Assembly: GCA_020536535.1 (NCBI GenBank)
Contig: JAHLWZ010000286.1
Location: 1-48,606 of the forward strand
DNA: 48,606 nt
Source: Pelomyxa schiedti
Lineage: Eukaryota; Evosea; Pelobiontida; Pelomyxidae
Reading direction: 5' to 3'
Below are positions 11,401-22,698 of this stretch, piece by piece. Position numbers and translations under genes: made by a program. How positions within the stretch are numbered: position 1 is the first letter of the stretch; the number at the start of each line of letters is the position of its first letter. The notes under the pieces are model-generated. The model did not search any database. It had not been told where the DNA came from and saw only the letters and a program-made list of their open reading frames with translations.

Positions 11401-14400
11401 ATACCTTCTTGCAGTTATTTCTTTACTTAACCTTATGTTAAGTTAAGCGAGCTAGAATTACTCTATATAAAGAGGCACAAGAAGTAAAGGATAGTATGTT
11501 TCGCTCTCTCCCTTTTAACTGCAGTGAGTGTTGTCATAGAGCTGATAGAGCTTGAAACCCACACTGAAGAAGAACGGCACCAAATAGAAGAGGAAGAATA
11601 CAAGAAAGAAGTCGCAGAGATGAAGGCCAAAGAAAAAGAGAAACAGACCAGTGCAGCTGAAGAGAAAGAAAAGCTCAAGAAGAAGGAGGAGGAAAGACAA
11701 ATCCAACAACTTGCCAATAAAGCAAAAGATTGGAGCACCAAAGCAATTGAATGGAAGTGGAAAGCTGAAACAAATGGAATAAAATTCGTGGATTGGTTAA
11801 TAAGTACACTGCAAGAACCTATGCCGGACCAACAACGAGTTTTTCCCCCATCCCCTTTCCGCTTTACTTAAAAATCGTAGATCGATCTCGCAATGGAGGA
11901 TCTCGGTTTTCAAGAGAAGGAAAGTGACGCTGAAGAATCTGTGCTTGATGAAATTAGTGCATTGGCAGCCGGTGACGAATCTGTCAGCCTTGCTCGCATG
12001 ATAATTGACAGTGATTTGGCGGCTGACACCCTTGAAGAGTTGGTTAAAGAGCACGAGCAACGAAGAATAGTCAGGCTTGGTGCTGCACTATTTTACCAAG
12101 CTTCTCGTGCGTCAAAGTATATATGCTACTTTGCCATGGCTTTGAACCATTTTGTTTATGCCAATCTTCTGTCCCTTGTTTTTCTTATTTCTGCGTTTGC
12201 CTATGCCATATTGCACAGGGCCCCTAGGCCATGGAAGGTTCACGCCTGTCTGTACTTTAAAGTGCATTTCTCTCACTATTTTTAAGACATTCTGGAATTT
12301 CGTTGAGCTTTATACAACGGTCATTATTTGCCTGAAGTTCTTATTCCAGATACCTGGTTTCTGCACATGTCATGCATACGAATGTGATATCTGGTATTTC
12401 AATGTTGACAGGTAAGCTTTTCACCCCTCTTCACCCCTTCTTATTGTGCAGTATTTTGAACCCCTCCGATGATGGTTTTTGTCCAGCCACTGACCCAACC
12501 TGCTCGTACGGGGAGAGCACGGTACTGCCTCTTTCGTTACCTTTCCTAGTTGTAATCTGCAATAGTATTCGTGGCTGTTTTCTCCTCCCTACTTCTTTGG
12601 CATCATCTTTGTAGATGGTGCCTTTTTCTGGGGATGTGTGTTTGATATGTTTGTTATCCTTACCATTCTTTTCCATAAAATGCAAATGTCTGCTAGGGTC
12701 AGTTCCCAATATCGCCACCTTTGTAGGCTGACACAAAAATAGGGGACCTGGCAAGCCCCAATGCTCCAACTGACTTTTGATTTGAAGCACCGAGTGGAAC
12801 AATTCCTTCATAAACAAGAGAAAAAGTTTTCACAGATGCACTACAGTTTGAAGTTGAGCAAATATGTCGTACTCGGTGATGAGGTAACTGAGGCACAAAG
12901 TTTCTTTTCTAACCAATGCAGAGTTCATCAGAAGATGAATTTAACAGTGCCTCTATGGTTAGAGCTTTCCTGATCTAAATTTCAAAATTTCCTAAAGACA
13001 CATAGAGGCCAACAGAGCCCACTCCAAGTTCATCTGCGACGACGGAACCTAAGTTCGAAGATTCTTCGGAGTCCTCAATTGCCTTCGTGGATGACAAGTA
13101 CTCTTTTTCGTTTAAATTCATCATCTCAGTATGTCCAAGTACCCAGAAGGATAAAGAGGTAGCAAAGAAAGGAGTCGCAAAACTATGGTACAACATTAAG
13201 CATTCAAAGCAAATCTTGTACCTCCGTCGTGAGTTCGACATCCTCCTACACGACTCAACAAAGATTGGCAAAGACCTCTACACGCCGCTCTTTGTGATAG
13301 GTATGCACGAGCAACCTTGCTGTACTTCTAAGTTTATGACAAGATCTACTTTGCTTTGCCTGGCTTGTCTTATTTCAGTCTGCCTTCACTGGGGAATCTG
13401 GGGGGTTTATTGACGTGCGCTCTTTCATTTATCTCTCTTTTGAAAACCTTTGCTTTACAGTTTCTGTTGGAGAATTATGTGCCCCTTGCGTGGGTGATCA
13501 TACTCATAGCACAATTTACTATAATTCTCGTTGATCGAGTCATTTGGGTAAAACAATCTCTTGTTGCAAAGGTTTTGATCTTGATGGAGAGAAGTCTTTA
13601 CGCTAATGTTATTTCAGCTCCTTCTACAATACTTTACGCTTTTGTTATATTCTGCTGCTCTCTTTTGGTACTTGCCATACCTCAACAATAAGCCCTTTTC
13701 GGAAGTTCCTTCCTTGATGGCAATGTTTATTTTGAAGTGTTTTTACTGGGCGTTCTCAGGACTTCAAGTAGCTAACGCTGCACTATCTTCACTGCTTTAA
13801 CTTTCTTTAGATTGCGTATGGTTATCCCGTTCTGAACTCGGACCGCCTTTTGATGCGCAGTTTCCAGGCTATTCCTTACCTAATATGTGTGATCATTATT
13901 TTGAGGCTCCCTTTTAACGGTTATTTTTTCAGTTGTTGGTTATCGGGCAATCCCTTTTGGCTATGAGCTAAGGACAATTATTGACTGGGCCCTCCTCCCA
14001 ACTACTCTGAACTACTACAACTACTTTAAAGTAGAAGACATATATGCCGAACTTTACATTGACAAATGCAGTATGTTAAGTTATTGTTGAAACTTTATTT
14101 AAAATTGTCACAGGAGTTATAAGCGAGGAAAACACTGGGAGGGGACTTGGACAGCCTCGCTCATTGATGGAGCGTCTAAAAATGGGGGTATCAAGAAACC
14201 CTTTTTTTTTTTTTTTCTGTCTGAGACTCTTAGACTGGTTGGATTGTAATGATATGTGCAATTATGTGGTTCCCTCTATTGTTGTTGAGTTCTGGGTCAC
14301 CAACTAATTACACTCCACTGGTGTCCTCATCTACCATCGATATTTGTGTGTTAGTTTTTTTTTTTTTTTTACCTATTAATTCCTCCAGCAATCAAGGGTT

Positions 14401-15452
14401 GGACTCCTTTTTATTCCCAAGTACAATATTCTGGCATCACAGAGATTACTGGTTCTGCCTTTTCAGATTTGAGAGAAGGACGGACCTTCATTGAGAAAGA
14501 TGACTCTGATCGGACACAGCAGGCCCTTCTCATACCTGTATGTCGTTGCTAATCTTTTCAAACAAGTGAGCCTAAGCCGTTCTCTTAGTATACATCGCAA
14601 TACTGGGATATAACTGAACCTAGCCGTGCTGGGCTCATTTCTGCTCTCAATGACAGCGAAACAACTGCTGTGGAGTTGTACACTTATCTCTATTTGACAC
14701 GTCCGTCAGATGAAAATGGGGAGATGCCTTTTGAGTATACTGCTTCAATATCCTCAAAAGAGGCATCACAACTGTACTCTGTATTAGTAAATGGAGAAGG
14801 TAGCGCGAGTCTGACCAACTGGTTCCCCCGATTTTTGCGACTTCCAAGTACAGATGGAGATATAGAGTAAACTTTCTATTCCGATTTGCTGGCCTTGCTT
14901 ATTTCCTACCAGGATTCTTGGTGAAGAGTATATAAATATAACAGTTACACTTGTGGACGGCATTTATTGGACGCTTAATCAATTGCAAGATGATGAATTT
15001 ACCGAAGAAGAGGTCCAGCTGTACTTCCTTTGCTATCCCATACCTTCAGGACTGACCGAGTCAATTGCATCAATGGGAATAATCAGTCTTTGTATGCCGC
15101 TAACATCCAATGACCCTTAATACTAACAAACTCACTTTAGACGTAACTGTTGTGCTTGCATTGGCCACAATGATTAGAGGGACAATATCAGGTCTGTCCC
15201 ACACTGTGATGTTCGAAAACCTTCCCTACTGTGACGACTTACTTCAGCTTTGCAAGGTTACCACTCCTCTCTCATAACAACTCCCTCACACCAGCATAGG
15301 ACATCATGCTTGCCCGCCAAGACGGCGACCTCATACTGGAGGAGCAACTATGCAACGAATTGTTCCAACTCTACCGCTCTCCAGCCCTGCTAATCGAGAA
15401 GACCAAACTACCACCCGGCTACAAGCCTATCAAACCCGTGAAGACCGAGTAA
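5479..15452 (+). CDS. Piezo mechanosensitive ion channel
   Basis: Piezo channels are giant trimeric plasma-membrane cation channels gated by membrane tension. The C-terminal signature is clear. The anchor/PF motif block is AIPFGYELRTIIDWALLP followed by a VEDIYAELYIDKC segment (about 13950-14070). The pore-lining end reads VMFENLPYCDDLLQLCKDIM, then LEEQLCNELFQLYRSPALLI (15150-15420). Upstream, many hydrophobic exons form the blade. The exon at 11893-12238 carries the conserved CYFAMALNHFVYANLLSLVF block. Charged coiled-coil exons (about 11250-11860) correspond to the beam/clasp region. There are dozens of small introns; the last is 15257-15299 (43 nt). Unusually, the first exon (5479 to about 6123) encodes about 200 residues of poly-Ser, Lys-rich and Arg-Ser-repeat sequence. 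It runs in frame through LLPLALASG into the typical first transmembrane block (FCLRANIFSLVYLLSFF) after a normal intron, so it belongs to the same protein. Confidence 0.92.
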
Positions 15453-15593
15453 TGAGAGCGAGTATCTACTTGTCTAAGTATCTCAACACTACACCCAACC
15501 TTTTCTTTTTCAGTCGAATTGTAATAGCCTCTTTACACATTTCCGTTTCGTTTTGCATTTTTCCGTGGTAACTTAGTCCCTGTCCATCAAGTG

Positions 15594-16998
15594 ATGTTGC
15601 GTTTTGAGGATATTCTCCAGTGCCAAGAAAGTCTGAGGTACATAGCAATACAAACGCCCGTCTACGAAAGTCCCTATTTCAGCAACAAATGTGGGTGTAG
15701 TGTTTTCCTCAAGTGTGAGGTTCCAAAGACTCTTCTCCGCGTTATGTGTGACTCTTTTTTTTTTTTTTTGCCCTCGCGTGTTTTTCCTTCCAATTTGCCA
15801 GCATGGACACACGTTTTCACTTTGAGCCATTGGTTCAATCTGACTCCAGTTACTACCGAATAGAATTTGCAGAAAACTGGCTCTTTTAAGTTACGTGGTG
15901 CTGCCAATGCTGTGAGAAAACAGAGCATCAAGGCTGGTGTTGGAAGGCCCAAGATGATTGTGGCCTGTTCCGCTGGAAATCATGGATTGGGGTATGCTTC
16001 CCATTATAGTGAGTATTCTTTACTTGTCGTAGTCCTAACCCATTCCAAGAGTAGCACTCTCTGCATCCGTGTTTGGCATTCCTGCCACTATTGTTGTTCC
16101 AACATCCACACCAGATGTCAAAGTCTCGAGTATCAAATCGCACAAGGCTCATGTAGAACTACACGGCTCTGAATATGATGACGCAGAGGTTTATGCCAAG
16201 CAACTGTGTGAATCATGTTCACTAAGATTTAAATCTGATGCCCAGCACAGTGCGGCGACAATACCAGGCGCACATTTCATCAGCCCTTATAATAATTATG
16301 ATGTTATGTGCGGTCAAGGGACAGTGGGACTGGAAATCATGCAGGTGATACCTGACGCTGTAAGATATATCCCTCTCGCTTTCTGTGCTATATATTGCTC
16401 TCAATAGCAAGATATAATCATTCCAGTTGGAGGAGGAGGTCTCTTTTCAGGTGTTGCTGTTGCCGTCAAGGTAAGGTCACTTCCATCCCTCCAAGGTAAT
16501 TCGAGCACGGGCCACAGGCAATGCATCCAGATGTCAGACTATGGGGTGTCCAGCTAGAATCATCTCCAGTAATCTGCGAATCTCTAAAAGCGGGTAGAAT
16601 AGTTCCAGCCTACCCACCCAGTCCCTCGATTGCCGAAGGCCTGCAGGGGGGTGTGGAGTATGACTCCGTTACATTCCAATATGTGCAAAAATGTATCTCT
16701 TACTAGACATTGACAGCTTACTTATGTACACTACTAGATGTCGAAACTCCGATGCTTCTGGTGAACGATACAGAAATAAGAACAGCCATGTCAGAGGTGG
16801 CTTTTGAGCACAGATTCCTTCTAGAGGGTTCTGGTGCTGCCTCACTTGCTGCCCTCACAAAGTATTCCCCTTTGTTCTCAGGAAGAAAGGTATTCAAGAT
16901 TCCCCATCCACGACTCACCACTTTAATAGGTTGTAGCAATACTCTCTGGCAGTAACGTGAACCCTGACGTAATAAAAAGCATTATAAATGACCCCTAA
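15594..16998 (+). CDS. PLP-dependent serine racemase / threonine dehydratase
   Basis: This is a fold-type II PLP enzyme. The PLP lysine lies in KTGSFKLRGAANAV, the SAGNHG loop (CSAGNHGLGYA) binds the cofactor phosphate side, and the glycine-rich phosphate loop is PVGGGGLFSGVAVAVK. The end, VVAILSGSNVNPDVI, contains the SGSN segment near the PLP pyridine. It has no C-terminal ACT regulatory domain and is about 330 residues, so a serine racemase or catabolic threonine dehydratase is likelier than biosynthetic IlvA. Such enzymes interconvert or deaminate Ser/Thr in the cytosol. Removing a longer intron (about 15719-15864) joins FLKCE to NLQKTGSF, exactly the family consensus, and the last intron joins SGRK to VVAILSG. 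The start ATG at 15594 (MLRFEDIL) has the usual short N-terminal helix. It lies about 140 nt after Piezo on the same strand. Confidence 0.9.
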
Positions 16999-17102
16999 AC
17001 TCTGAGACGGGTCAGAGTTTGCCTCCAGAACCTCTTACGAGAAAATTTTCTTCGAAGAAGATACAGAAAAATCACCCTCTGTTTCGTTTCCCAAATTCGC
17101 GA

Positions 17103-18466
17103 ATGGACGACAAAGGAGCAAACGTGGTTCTTCGGCCAGCACTACAGTCAGATTGTGCCTTAATTCACTCCTTCATAGTGCAGCTCGCCGGTACTTGTAA
17201 CTCCAAAGAAGGCCCACAACACAATATTTTACTGTGTCTACCAAAACCAATTTTAACCGTTCTCATTCACATTGGCTTGTATCCTCAGAATACGAGCATG
17301 AACTTAACTCAGTATTGACGACCGTTGCTGATTTGGAGCGAGACGGCTGTTTCTGTGAGCCGAGCGAAGGCCGGAATTCCGTGTGCCAATCCCATACTTA
17401 CTACTTCCGGGCTGTTCTGGCATACCTGGGTGATCAGCCAGTTGGATTCGCACTATTCTATGATTGTTACACTGAAGTGGGTGCAACTGTCTATCTGGAG
17501 GATTTATATGTGACTCCGGCTGCCAGGTGCAACTTAATTAAATTCACATTTTGTTTTGTGGTTTCAGTGTTCGGAATGTATTATTATTAACTGGCATTAA
17601 TTGCTTGACTGTCGATGTCGAGCGATAAACTATGTACGTTTGGCTGATTAACCGAATTGTACAGGAAAAGAGGGATTGGAGTGAAGCTCTTCATGGCTGT
17701 TGCAAGTCATGGAAAGAAGTTGGTTTCTCCAAACCCCGGGAAAGTCCGGCTTCAAGTTTTGGATTGGAATACTTCCTCCATCCAATTTTATCATAGCCTT
17801 GGAGGGTCTCACTGCAGGGACATGTTGCTATACAGATTTTATGCATCAGATATAGAATCTCTTATGCGGCGAGATTTACCTCCCGACGCTTCTGCCTACA
17901 CAATAAAAGAAGCTACTCCTCAGCATCTGCCACTAGTGCAGGAATTGATGGCTTCCTGTACAGGTTCTCCCCATCCTCAAGCACGCAATTAGTAAAATAA
18001 TCAAGGAACGAGCCAACAAATTAACGGGCACACCCCTTCTTCACTGGAACGGTATGGCTTTTCTGGAAATTCTATTTTCAGGTGTGTCTGGTAGATTTAT
18101 CCGCGGCACTTACCAAAAGCAGGATACACATAGCATATGTTGATGGTGTTCCCACAGCCTATTCTCTGTCATATCCCTCTTATAGTACCTGGCATGGTAG
18201 ATGTAGAACCATTGAAGAGCTCTATTGCAAACCTGGAACCAGGTACTTTTTTCCTATGTTGTATGCATTTCATTTATTGCCTTCAACACAGTACCACTGC
18301 ACTACAAGTACTACTGAAGCAACATGCATCAGAAGCCCCAAGTGCCAATCTGAGAAGACTGGTTGTGTTTTCACACTCCAGCAACACCACACTGCAGAGC
18401 ACCCTTACACAGTTGGGTGCCACCTTCCTCCCAACATGGTTCACCTATTCCTTCTCCTTCGACTGA
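17103..18466 (+). CDS. Tandem GNAT acetyltransferase, SAT-like
   Basis: The N-terminal half is a GNAT domain resembling spermidine/spermine acetyltransferases. VVLRPALQSDCALIHSFI forms strand 1/helix 1; GDQPVGFALFYDCY and VYLEDLYVTPAAR form the central strands; after an intron YRKRGIGVKLF is the acetyl-CoA pyrophosphate loop (R/Q-x-x-G-x-G/A); and NTSSIQFYHSLGG is the C-terminal N-x(4)-FY motif. A second GNAT-like unit follows (AYTIKEATPQHLPLVQELM, then HIAYVDGVPTAYSLSYPS, IEELYCKPG, and TLTQLGATF). Its acetyl-CoA loop is not recognisable, so it may be a non-catalytic partner domain. It would acetylate a small amine with acetyl-CoA; the substrate is not predictable. It ends 112 nt from the convergent methyltransferase gene. 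Confidence 0.82.
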
Positions 18467-18578
18467 ACAACCAAACACGAAAGAAACCTGCGATCAATAT
18501 CCAGGGGAAAAAAAAGGATTCCTTGTTTTAAGGTCCAGTTCCTATTTGAAAAAGCTCTCATCCCCCTTGCAACTATTT

Positions 18579-19628
18579 TCAACAAGCCAGGGCAGCACAA
18601 ATAGCAGCAATGTGTTGCGGGGTGCTTCCGCAGCAGGCTCCAATGTAATTCACCCCGATCCCGCGCATATCCCTCGCGAACGCGGCCATCTGCTCCGGCG
18701 TCCCGCTGTAGTGCATTTCTCCGGTGGCCGCGTCCACACTCGGTAGCCCCGCATTGGCCTGCGCCATCAGATAAATCGCTTGCTGCCCAGTGCCAGGCCC
18801 AGACTCGGGGGTGGTGCTACTGGAACCGCGGGGCGTGGCGCCGAGGGCGTCCCTGGCGGCGCACATTTCGCGCATGACTTTGGCGGTCTCGTCGGCGCCC
18901 GAGCCGCAGTTGGCGCCGACCAGGGCGAGGCCCAGCTCGGCGGCGAGGCCCACGAGGGCCTTGGGCGTGACGCCCATCAGCGTGCGGCCGCGGCGCTCGA
19001 ACGACATGGTGGCGGCCACCGGCAGGCCCGGCGCGCCCTCGCGGCACCCCAGCACGGCCTCCCGCACCTCCTCCAGCGACGACATGGTCTCCACCAGCAG
19101 CATGTCCGCGCCGCCCCCGCCCAGCGCCGCCGCCTGCTCCCGGAACGCCGCCCGCGCGTCCGCGGGGGCCAGCGGGCCCAGCGGCTCCAGCAGCGAGCCG
19201 GTGGGGCCCACGCTGCCGGCGGCCAGGGGGTGGGCCAAGGGGGTGCCGGGCAGCGGGAAGGGCCGCTGCGAGCACGAGTGCTTGGCCAGGGCGGCGCCGG
19301 TGCGGTTGAGCGAGTCGACGCGCTCGGGGGAGCCGAGGGAGTGCAGGGCCAGGCGCATGCGGTTGCCGCCGAACGTGTTGGTCTCGACGACGCAGGCGCC
19401 GGAGCGCAGGTACTCGTCGTGGATGGCGGACACCAGCGGGGACTTGGCCGCGTCGGCGTTCCAGGCCTCCGGGCACTCCCCGCGGCCGAGCCCGCGGATC
19501 TGCAGCTGCGTGCCCATCGCGCCGTCGCCTATAATGACCCGCGAACCGCCGCTGAACAGGGAGCTGAAGAAGGCCTGGTCTCGTTCGTAGGCACTTGTCA
19601 CAGCGGGTGTGTCGGTTGTTGCACTCAT
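18579..19628 (-). CDS. Homocysteine S-methyltransferase, intronless
   Basis: An uninterrupted 349-residue frame has the homocysteine-binding TIM-barrel signatures: IGDGAMGTQL near the N-terminus, CVVETNTFGGNRMRL, GSVGPTGSLLEPLGPL, ADMLLVETMSSLEEVR, a first zinc-ligand Cys in LVGANCGSG, and the paired zinc Cys in YIGACCGSTP close to the C-terminus. Its length suits the MmuM/HMT type (S-methylmethionine or similar methyl donor) or the isolated Hcy module of MetH; the cobalamin and folate modules are absent. It makes methionine in the cytosol. It is the only long gene here without an intron, and its codons end overwhelmingly in G or C. This could reflect lateral transfer or retroposition, but the adjacent 5' half of the divergent Sel1 gene is also GC-rich, so composition alone is weak evidence. 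An antisense open frame over the same region is a composition shadow. Confidence 0.92.
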   Translation of the reverse strand: MSATTDTPAVTSAYERDQAFFSSLFSGGSRVIIGDGAMGTQLQIRGLGRGECPEAWNADAAKSPLVSAIHDEYLRSGACVVETNTFGGNRMRLALHSLGSPERVDSLNRTGAALAKHSCSQRPFPLPGTPLAHPLAAGSVGPTGSLLEPLGPLAPADARAAFREQAAALGGGGADMLLVETMSSLEEVREAVLGCREGAPGLPVAATMSFERRGRTLMGVTPKALVGLAAELGLALVGANCGSGADETAKVMREMCAARDALGATPRGSSSTTPESGPGTGQQAIYLMAQANAGLPSVDAATGEMHYSGTPEQMAAFARDMRGIGVNYIGACCGSTPQHIAAICAALAC

Positions 19629-19656
19629 TGTTTCTAGCGTTTTATCGGAAATCTCA

Positions 19657-21812
19657 ATGAGTTTTTTTTATAAACAACCGGTGGCTGCACATCTAAAACA
19701 GTTGTCCCGCTCGCTCCTTCACCTACGCCTAAGCTAGCAACTGTTACTACAACGATACAAGTGTGGAGGAGCTGCAAACGGAAGTGACACTCAACAATAA
19801 CCCCGAGGCCTTGTACTACCTCGCCAGCAACTTCTTCATTGGCAGGGGCGTCCCCGCCGACGAAGCCAAGGCCGTGTCGCTGTGGCAAAAGTCAGCACAG
19901 GCCGGCTGCACAAGGTCCATGTCCGCGCTCGCCCGCCACCTTTACTGCAACTGCCTAGGCAACTACCACGACATCAAGAGAGCCCGGGACATGTACCAGG
20001 CCGCCGGCGACGCCCCAGGTCTCGTCCACATCTCTCGCGACTACCGACGCCGACATGGCCGCGTCTGCTCTGCGAACGGCAGCCGACATGGGCGAGGCAA
20101 CGGCGAAGAGGGAGCTAGGCAAGTGCTACAGGACGGAATCGGCGTCGAGAGCGACGCAGTGGAGGCTGCGTCGCTATACAACACGGCATTATCGGACCGC
20201 GATGCGATGACGCTGCTTGGCGTGTGCTATCTGAGGGGGGAAGGCGTGGAGAGGGACTGGGCTAAGGGTGTGGAACTGATCCGGAATGCTAGTGACAGAG
20301 AGAGGGCAATAGACTTTTGCACGGTGCACCTTGGATGGTGCTACCTTCGTGGACTGGGTGTCGAGAAGGATGTGAAAAAGGCAGTGTCAATATTCCAAAG
20401 TGCTTCAAATCATGTGTATCCAGCTACAAAAGGGCTGGCTCAGGCTTTTCTTGGGCACTGCTATGAAAGAGGTGAAGGAGTTGACTTGGACATCGTTAAA
20501 GCTCAAGTCTTGTACAGAGAGGCTGCGAAACACTACAAAGAGGGGTTTGGGGTGTGGGGTTGAATTTTCAGAAAATTGATTCTGATATGAAAGAGGCACT
20601 ATTATTTTTCCAGAGGGGGGCCAATTGTGGTGACACTACTTCCTTGTTTAACCTTGGAATATGTCTAAAAGATGGTCATTATGTTGAACGGGACTTGCCC
20701 GGGGCTCTTCTGTATCTGGAACGTGATGCTTGTTTTGGTCACAAAGGAGCAGCCAAGGCTCTTGCTGAGCTGCGTGACTCTGCACTACTGCCCACAACTT
20801 TAGGAAGTAACGGTGCACAGATGCAACAATTGAAGACACTAAAAGAGCATGTTGACTCTACCAAAGAAAGACTGACAACACATATTAGAGAGGTGGCTGA
20901 AGAGGGGAAAAAATGGCTTTCACTTATGTTATCTCGACTTGAAAACTTTTTTAATTAATGCAACTGCCTATCTCGTACAAGAAAATATAACACGAGAACA
21001 GGTTTGAAGGAAAATTCCCCAACACACTTTTCTTACAACAATGCAGCTCCAATGCGAAAACATCAGACTGAAGGCATGCATAAAGGACCGAGATGAGTGG
21101 ATTAATCAGGAAAAGGATATCACCACTAGCTTGAAGAGAGAACTCAAAGAAGAAGAGGAAAAATCCAGAAGATATCAGGTATTTGTACCTTATTTCCCAA
21201 ATAACTCATAAATTAAAGTGCATCATTGGCACAATGACTTCACTTATATCAGCAGATGTGGCTGATTTCAGGGTGAACCAACTCCTTGGTACGGGTTCTA
21301 ATTCAGCGGCATTTAAGGTGCTGCACCATAGCATAGTACTGTCTGGTCTTTCTCAAGGTGAGGAAACCACAACTACCAGTATGGTGATGAAGGTTGTTTT
21401 CAACTGGGAGAATACACCACGACAGACACTGCTGAGGCAGAAATACCTTGCTGAGTGTGTAACTCTGTCATTGGTGCCGCATCACCCAAATATCATACAT
21501 CCCCTTGGCGCAATCATTCTTCCAAGGTATTTTTAGATCAAACACATGCTTTTTTACTTTAAGAGGCTGCCACCAGAATATACAAATAAAATTCCAGAAG
21601 GAAAACCATTCTTCAGAGAACTCAGCACATTCCTAAAGAGACTTGCGGGCCGCTGTGCCATGTTCTCCTTCCCAATCACCATCCCCATAACAGCCACCAG
21701 CCCAGATCATCCCAAAACATTGCAAAATAGTTGAAGTGCTCGTTGGCATGATGAACCCCAACAAGGCCTCCAGGCTATCAGCAGCACAAGCAACCAAAAT
21801 GCTCAACACATA
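19657..21812 (+). pseudogene. Sel1-repeat / coiled-coil / protein kinase gene, apparently broken
   Basis: Several Sel1 (TPR-like) repeats are seen: EALYYLASNFFIGRGVPADE, then MTLLGVCYLRGEGVERDWAK, LGWCYLRGLGVEKDVKKAV, LGHCYERGEGVDLD and LFNLGICLKDGHYVERD. A coiled coil follows (around 20820-21180), then a kinase N-lobe: a VNQLLGTGSNSAAFKV glycine loop, VMKVVFNW with the ATP lysine, and HHPNIIHPLGA. The HRD and DFG regions are missing. About 170 nt later an IVEVLVGMMNPNKASRLSAA block resembles the last kinase subdomain, followed by TAG at 21812. The frame breaks at about 20131 (AGGACGG, one base short for CYR-DGIGV), 20555-20572 (GGGG tract, or an implausible 20-nt intron) and about 20946-20951 (T6 tract, one T too many). 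A further shift near 20019-20082 can be a 64-nt intron. This is either a decaying gene or one with sequencing indels. The 5' exon (ATG 19657 with intron 19701-19761) is tentative; coding is clear from 19763. Confidence 0.6.
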
Positions 21813-21980
21813 GGCCACTTCTTACTCAAAAAAAAACCCTATTTCTTTTTATTGAGGACTGTTTATTCAATCTAAAATGGGTGGGCATTTGGTTTTATTG
21901 TACGGCACTAAGTGCCTGCTCTTGGTGTTTTTAAGATCTTGGTGCAAAGTGACATGTTATTTGATATTTTGTGGTAAAGG

Positions 21981-22698
21981 ATGAAGTGTGCTTTTAGCAT
22001 ATTATTGGTGTGGGTTGCGTTATGTTCATACGTGCATGCAGTATACCGCGTAGAAAACTACTACAGCAACAGATGTGAGAAAGATCTTCCTCCCTTATGC
22101 GCCTTACTTTTTTCTAGATTGCCACGGTCACGTTGAGTTTACGTATGTGCGACATAAAGATCCCTGCGACTGCCCATGGACTTGTGAACAGAACACAGAG
22201 ATACCATACTACTGGGAATTCTGCATGTGCGTGTCCGACGTCGATTTCGATGACATCTTCCTGGCATCCCCGTATGTTCTCGCTATATTCCCCTCTTACT
22301 CGCTGTCCCTCGCACTCCTCAACGCCGCAAACAGATGGGTTGCGCAGACGCATGGATACGACACCCCGTCGTGCGGCGGCGCGTACAACGAAGCCCTGGT
22401 CCTGCCGAACAACACGTGCACGGAGATCATCGACCACACGTACAGGAGGTTCACGTGCACAGGCCACGAGGTCCAAGTAAGTGTGTGCGACGGCACCGAG
22501 TGCGAGGGCACCTGTGACGAGAGCCTGTTCCCACTGGACTCGTGTGTCCCGGATCTTGACACCTACCAGCGTTTCGCTTGCACGTCGGCATCATGTGTTC
22601 CTCCTGTGTTTATTAGTATCGCAGCCGTTGTGACAGTGGTACGTATCACCGTTCTTTTCAGTTTCTTACAATTTCTCTAGGTTTCTCTGTTATTCTAA
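21981..22698 (+). CDS. Small secreted Cys-rich protein, probably GPI-anchored
   Basis: ATG 21981 starts a classic signal peptide (MKCAFSILLVWVALCSYVHA). A 43-nt intron (22072-22114, GTGAGAAAG...TTTTCTAG) then restores the frame into a Cys-rich ectodomain. Repeated Cys spacings include DPCDCPWTCEQ, EFCMCV, VCDGTECEGTC and DSCVPDL...FACTSASCVP, consistent with many disulphides. There are possible N-glycosylation sites such as NNT. The last intron (22639-22680, 42 nt) joins AAVVTVV to SLL, so the protein ends in a short hydrophobic tail (FISIAAVVTVVSLLF) with no cytoplasmic part, typical of a GPI-attachment signal. I do not recognise the family; a cell-surface role is inferred only from topology. 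Confidence 0.72.

Noticed and set aside
14190-14365. Long T runs in Piezo as possible transposon tails
   Set aside because: They sit inside introns, with no element sequence or target-site duplication beside them; polypyrimidine runs of this kind recur in other introns here.
18780-19637. Long plus-strand open frames (266-285 codons) opposite the methyltransferase
   Set aside because: They are shadows of a GC-rich gene on the other strand: composition is Arg/Gly/Ala-dominated without domain motifs, whereas the minus frame has all homocysteine methyltransferase signatures.
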